Source of the DNA: Chloroflexota bacterium | GTDB lineage: Bacteria; Chloroflexota; UBA6077; JACCZL01 | NCBI GenBank assembly: GCA_030447245.1 | Contig: JAUJPG010000002.1 | Coordinates: 75,486-139,485 of the forward strand | Reading direction: 5' to 3' | Length of the DNA stretch: 64,000 nucleotides | In this document: positions 61,601-64,000 of the stretch, piece after piece | How positions within the stretch are numbered: position 1 is the first letter of the stretch | Layout: each line of letters starts with the position of its first letter | Notes under the pieces: generated by a model | Databases searched by the model: none | The model's input: the letters and a program-made list of their open reading frames with translations, nothing else | What the model was told of the DNA's origin: nothing | Position numbers and translations under genes: made by a program

Positions 61601-62323
61601 GGCCGTCTGTCGGCCGACAGCAGCCAGATCGGTCCTGAGATCGCCGGCGAGGCGGTCACCCTGGCGGGAGTGGTCAGCTCGGTTCGCCGGGTCACGACTA
61701 AGAAGGGCGACACGATGGTCGTCGCCCAGCTCGAAGACTTGCATGGAAGCCTGGAGGTAGTCGGCTTCCCACGGACCTACGCGCAGACCGCCGAGATGTG
61801 GCGCGAGGACGCCGTGCTGCTCATCCAGGGTAAGGTCGATGCCCGCGAGGACCGCAAGCAGGTAATTGCCGAGTCGGTCGAGGTGTGGGTAGCGCCTGTA
61901 GGTGCGTCCCCGCCGCCCGCACTGGCGGAAGCACCTGACGTGGTCGCGGGAACGCCGTCAGCCCCCCGGGCGGCGTCAGCCCCAGCGGCTGGCACGCGGC
62001 GCGAGAACAGCGCCATCAGGTCGGCGAACGGCAAGAGCGGAGCGAACCGTGATGGCGTGCCGGCGCTCCCCTCTGAGACGCCGGCGAGGCTTCGGCTCGT
62101 GGTGCATCGGAGCGGAGACGACGACGCCGACATCCATGTCCTATGGCGCCTGCGCGACGTTCTTCAGGAAGACGGGCAATCACCTTACGAAGTGATCGTC
62201 GCTCTTGCGTCCGGCCGATGGCAGGTCAGCGCCGGCGAGTGCCGTACCCGCTTCAGCGCCGAGCTCGAGCAGCGCCTGCGGAGCCTGCTGGGCGACGCGC
62301 ACGTCGCGGTTGAGCCGCTCTGA
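58697..62323 (+). CDS. dnaE: DNA polymerase III alpha subunit
   Basis: 1208 residues from the ATG at 58697, with GCGGAGGGCC before it. Upstream in-frame codons are rejected because AEFTHLHVHSEYSLLDGYSP is the PHP start. PHP domain at about 1-270 with HLHVHSEYSLLDG and LALTDHGSLYG. The polymerase core has ACGPRGSAAGSIILYML near 352, VLMPDVDMDFADDRREDVIN near 393 (catalytic Asp pair), LLKMDFLGLANLTMLE near 550 and FNKAHAFCYAFVAYQTAYFK near 745. A helix-hairpin-helix/thumb part leads to an OB fold at about 995-1070 (AVTLAGVVSSVRRVTTKKGD). The last ~130 residues have an Ala/Pro-rich linker and a small tau-binding-like domain. It is monocistronic, the longest gene here and unbroken. Confidence 0.96.
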   Translation: MAAEFTHLHVHSEYSLLDGYSPTKQLAKHAAQLGMRSLALTDHGSLYGAIEFYEACKDAGIKPIVGVETYMAPGKLTARGAQERDYAHLILLVQDEVGYRNLLKLVTTSWLDGYYYKPRIDRELLAEHNRGLIALSGCLGGEIAAPILKGNLQGARDNAAWYREVFGDRYYIELQEHGLAEDKTVTPELIRIARELNIPLVATNDSHYTTQEQAPSQDLLLCVQTNSTLDDPKRMRMETPEFYLKTGDEMAVLFGELPEAMSNTLRIAERCNLDLRFGRVNFPPLDHVIPAGQTADDFLARICRERLPSRYPNTSREVQERLEYELGVVKSTGFAAYMIFVWDFVDWARKQKIACGPRGSAAGSIILYMLGIADVDPIEYGLTFERFLNPERVLMPDVDMDFADDRREDVINYCIDRYGRDHVAQMVTFGRLLARAALRDVGRVLSYPISEVDRVAKLIPQFPVGIKIEQALAQVKELRQMYEADSTVRRLIDAAKSIEGVARHASTHAAGVVVAGDPLVELVPLHRIAKNDTMVVTQYSQKALEQIGLLKMDFLGLANLTMLEIAVKYVEETRGEKIDLQKIPLDDALTFAKLANGETHSIFQLEGGGMTRYVKELKPATVRHLAAMVALYRPGPMAHIPTFIARKEGRQPVQYPDPSLRDLLEETFGIIVYQDQVLQIVQKIAGYSLGQADILRRAMSKKDPAVMRNERARFLDGAVARGYGRATAEKLWAYIEPFAGYAFNKAHAFCYAFVAYQTAYFKANYPVEWMAAVLTTDALKTDKVVSAIGECRRMGIQLLRPDVNRSQVRFTVERLQNGPMEFKLGIRYGVAAVKNVGEGAVEAIVAERERGGPFRSLEEFCGRVDLRTINKRVIEALVKCGAMDDFGPRERVLESVDQCMLIGQQRQKAAGVGQGSLFDLAGDEEAAMARTLPSFAQVAPRERLAWEKETLGLYLSDHPFQEPARWLAGRLSADSSQIGPEIAGEAVTLAGVVSSVRRVTTKKGDTMVVAQLEDLHGSLEVVGFPRTYAQTAEMWREDAVLLIQGKVDAREDRKQVIAESVEVWVAPVGASPPPALAEAPDVVAGTPSAPRAASAPAAGTRRENSAIRSANGKSGANRDGVPALPSETPARLRLVVHRSGDDDADIHVLWRLRDVLQEDGQSPYEVIVALASGRWQVSAGECRTRFSAELEQRLRSLLGDAHVAVEPL

Positions 62324-62355
62324 GCAGGCCGGGTGCTGTGACGTTCGCAAACCCC

Positions 62356-62394
62356 GGGAACGCGGGTGCGGTTTTCCCTGGCACCCGCGTTCCC
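62356..62394. terminator. Perfect 14-bp inverted repeat between convergent genes
   Basis: GGGAACGCGGGTGC (62356-62369) and GCACCCGCGTTCCC (62381-62394) with an 11-base loop, midway between the dnaE and sodC stops. It lacks a T-run, so if it ends transcription it does so by RNA structure alone, in both directions. Confidence 0.55.
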
Positions 62395-62424
62395 CAGGAC
62401 GAGTGGACCAGTCGGGGGCGACGG

Positions 62425-63192
62425 CTAATCGCGCCTCCTTGCGCGGAACGCCAGTCCGGTGACTGCCATCGCCCCGCCAAGACCGGCCAGGATCTCTGCG
62501 AGCGGCAGGCTGCCGCCGGTGCGTGGCAGGGCCGCCGGAGCCTGGACACTCGGCTTCTGGGCCGGCGCTTGCGCCGGCGCCACCGCGGGCTTGGCGACCG
62601 GTGAACCGGCCGGCTTGGCCGTTGGGCCTTGCTGGGCTGGGGCGCTGGATGTGAGCAGCCCGCATGCGATTCGCCCGCCGGAGTTGCCAGTCGGGTCAGT
62701 CACCTCGTCGTCGGCGTTAGCGTGGATCACCAGAGCACTGCCGTCAGCGTCGAGGAACGATGTGGGGCCCGCGCCCAGCACGGCGCCTTGAAAAGTCGCG
62801 GTGATCGAACCAGTTCCATCCGCGCCGACCGTCAGGTTGGGAATGTCGCCGACGTGCGCGCCCTGGGGATTTTGAAGTCCGTGCTGCCGTCCCGTCGGGT
62901 TGAAATGCCCGCCGGCGCTCATGAAGTCCGGCGGATCACAGCGGCCGATTTCGTGGACGTGGATGCCGTGTTCACCGGGCGGGAGCCCGCGAAAGGTCCC
63001 CGCCACCTGAACCCCGCCCGACACCTGGCTAAAGGTGGCGGTGCCGATGCTTTGTCCGTTCGAGTCGCGCAGCTCGGCGGTCGCCCCGGCTTGCTGCGCG
63101 GTGGCGATGTCGGCCGTGCTCGCGGTCACTCCCAGGCTTATTGCCGCGATGGCCGTGAGCTGGGCCCATCCACGTGTGCGGAGTCGATCCAT
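62425..63192 (-). CDS. sodC: Cu/Zn superoxide dismutase, surface-anchored type
   Basis: 255 residues. A signal peptide (MDRLRTRGWAQLTAIAAISL) is cut near residue 33. The SodC fold follows: HGIHVHEIGRCDPPDFMSAG near 77 (two Cu His and a Cys), GGHFNPTGRQHGLQ (Cu/Zn His), HVGDIPNLTV (Zn His) and LVIHANADDEVTDP (Zn His/Asp and Cu His). SGGRIACGLL holds the second disulphide Cys. A Pro/Ala/Lys-rich linker leads to LPRTGGSLPLAEILAGLGGA, a membrane helix and RARRRD, which is an LPXTG-like sorting signal. It would detoxify superoxide outside the cell. No sortase is in the window. Confidence 0.92.
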   Translation of the reverse strand: MDRLRTRGWAQLTAIAAISLGVTASTADIATAQQAGATAELRDSNGQSIGTATFSQVSGGVQVAGTFRGLPPGEHGIHVHEIGRCDPPDFMSAGGHFNPTGRQHGLQNPQGAHVGDIPNLTVGADGTGSITATFQGAVLGAGPTSFLDADGSALVIHANADDEVTDPTGNSGGRIACGLLTSSAPAQQGPTAKPAGSPVAKPAVAPAQAPAQKPSVQAPAALPRTGGSLPLAEILAGLGGAMAVTGLAFRARRRD

Positions 63193-63864
63193 GTCCCGTG
63201 TCTCCTGTCAGGCGCCGCCGCGGCTTCGAGACTCGCCGATGGCGTTCTCTGCCGCGGGGCGTTTTCCGCAAACTTGACGTGCTTGACTCCGGCGCGTGCT
63301 TCAGCGACTACCACATGAGCGGGATCGGGGGTCGGCCCCGCCAGGAGGAGCAGCTACGCCCACGTCCGGTCGTCATACTAGCACGTCGGCTACTTTGCCC
63401 CATCGCGTGCATTGCTGTCCAGGGCGCGTCCGTGGGCGGGCAGAGCATTGCGCCACGGACCCGCTGACAGGTCAGTGACGCAGTGGCGCTGAACGTCCAC
63501 GTACAGGCGCGCGACGTTTGTCCCGTTGCGCGTGTCGCGCGTGACCCGCTCACCCTGCGCTCATGCTGGAGGACGAGCTGCTCGGCATGTCGGTTCTAGT
63601 GTGAAAGCCGTAATCGCGACGCTTGCTTCCCGGAGCAGTGGCGAGAGTTGACGGCCAACGTCCCGGCCTGCGAGGGATGCACTAACCATTCTGGATTCGG
63701 CAGCTTGGGTGCCGGAAGGGGTAGGGCACCTGCTAGGATCCGAACCGGCGGTTGCCCCAAGCAGGACGACTTTGAAGGTCAGTCCGGTGAGTGGAGGCAT
63801 GGGGCACATTGTGGTGGTAGAAGCCGTGCCTCCTGGCCGCTCGGGCTCCGCCACGGGCTAGCTC
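63193..63864. other. Intergenic region
   Basis: About 670 bp upstream of sodC and of the HAD gene at the edge. Open frames in both directions have poor, Arg/Pro-rich composition. A TAGTAT box on the minus strand near 63376-63381 might be the sodC -10. No RNA or repeat is seen. Confidence 0.35.
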
Positions 63865-64000
63865 GTGTCGTACGTTAGACGTGGCGACGACCCATCCCGC
63901 CCCTGGCCGCCACGGGCTGTCGTGTTCGACCTCGACGGGACGCTGACCGACTCGGCGCCGGGGATATGCGCGACCGTCGCATCGGTGCTCAGTGAAGCTG
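63865..64000 (+). CDS. HAD-superfamily hydrolase, N-terminal part (phosphoglycolate phosphatase-like)
   Basis: A frame opening at GTG 63865 runs off the right edge. After a short basic leader it reads PPRAVVFDLDGTLTDSAPGI, the HAD motif I (DxDGTLxDS) with the nucleophile Asp and a general-acid Asp. CATVASVLSEA then starts the cap domain. The DGTLTDSAPGI form is typical of the Gph/PpaX-like group. Upstream codons might extend the start. Only 45 residues are visible. Confidence 0.75.
   Translation, partial: MSYVRRGDDPSRPWPPRAVVFDLDGTLTDSAPGICATVASVLSEA

Noticed and set aside
63561-63854. 97-residue minus-strand frame near the right edge
   Set aside because: No family likeness or ribosome site, and the composition is typical of chance frames in GC-rich DNA.
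1-64000. CRISPR array, prophage or toxin-antitoxin/defence island
   Set aside because: No regularly spaced repeats, no phage structural or integrase genes other than insertion-sequence transposases, and no recognisable defence proteins were found by reading both strands.

Overview
The window reads as one continuous piece of a high-GC bacterial chromosome. The closest match is a Chloroflexota lineage of the Thermomicrobia/Sphaerobacter type. The hints are an F420-type luciferase-like oxidoreductase, a VanW/PG-binding protein, a BsuPI-domain protein, an unusual zinc-ribbon RpoN, short signal-peptide proteins with Pro/Ala/Thr-rich tails, and promoters of the form TTGC-N(18)-TATA(C/G)T. No 16S rRNA or other decisive marker is present, so the assignment is inference. 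Most genes are ordinary housekeeping or metabolism. The mobile content is two decayed insertion sequences. There is no prophage, CRISPR array or recognisable defence island.

Layout. 1-16 kb: end of a peroxiredoxin-like gene, a small CxxC protein, an EEP-family hydrolase, a secreted six-hairpin glycosidase-like protein, a VanW protein, an F420-type oxidoreductase, an M20 amidohydrolase with a GNAT acetyltransferase, a benzoylformate-decarboxylase-like TPP enzyme, a second M20 peptidase, a flavoprotein, tRNA-Gly(CCC) with its own promoter and terminator, a sugar-phosphate isomerase and a BsuPI protein. 16-23 kb: a sugar-nucleotide reductase, then the S-adenosylmethionine recycling operon mtnP - PfkB kinase (probable adenosine kinase) - ahcY - metK on the minus strand. 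It is preceded by a clear SAM-I (S-box) riboswitch, terminator and promoter. apt and a Rieske protein lie just upstream. MtnP and AhcY dispose of the by-products of SAM use, the kinase and Apt salvage adenosine and adenine, and MetK remakes SAM.

23-36 kb: a decayed IS1380-like element, a membrane protein, an IscA/ErpA-like protein, an ECF sigma factor fused to an anti-sigma-like zinc motif and membrane tail, with three exported or membrane-anchored proteins after it. Then come a homocysteine methyltransferase-MTHFR fusion, an acyl-CoA synthetase, and a sigma-54 locus (NtrC-type activator, small membrane protein, rpoN). 37-44 kb: argG-argH, a second decayed insertion sequence whose ends carry doubled terminal repeats, and a LuxR-HTH/GAF/histidine-kinase fusion. 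44-54 kb: a surface-polysaccharide gene group (polyprenyl-phosphate sugar-1-phosphate transferase, CapD-like dehydratase, TIM-barrel isomerase, epimerase, two GT4 glycosyltransferases), pyruvate kinase and a methyltransferase. 53-64 kb: a Zn/Mn ABC importer operon, a HAD phosphatase, an MFS transporter, dnaE, a Cu/Zn superoxide dismutase with an LPXTG-like tail, and the start of a second HAD phosphatase.

Three single-copy-looking genes (metK, rpoN and the HTH-histidine kinase) are each broken by what looks like a one-base indel, while dnaE and the other long genes are intact. Sequencing or assembly error is the default explanation. Two of the sites (CCC-GGA-TGA in rpoN, a run of six T in the kinase) also resemble slippage sites and deserve a check of the raw reads.
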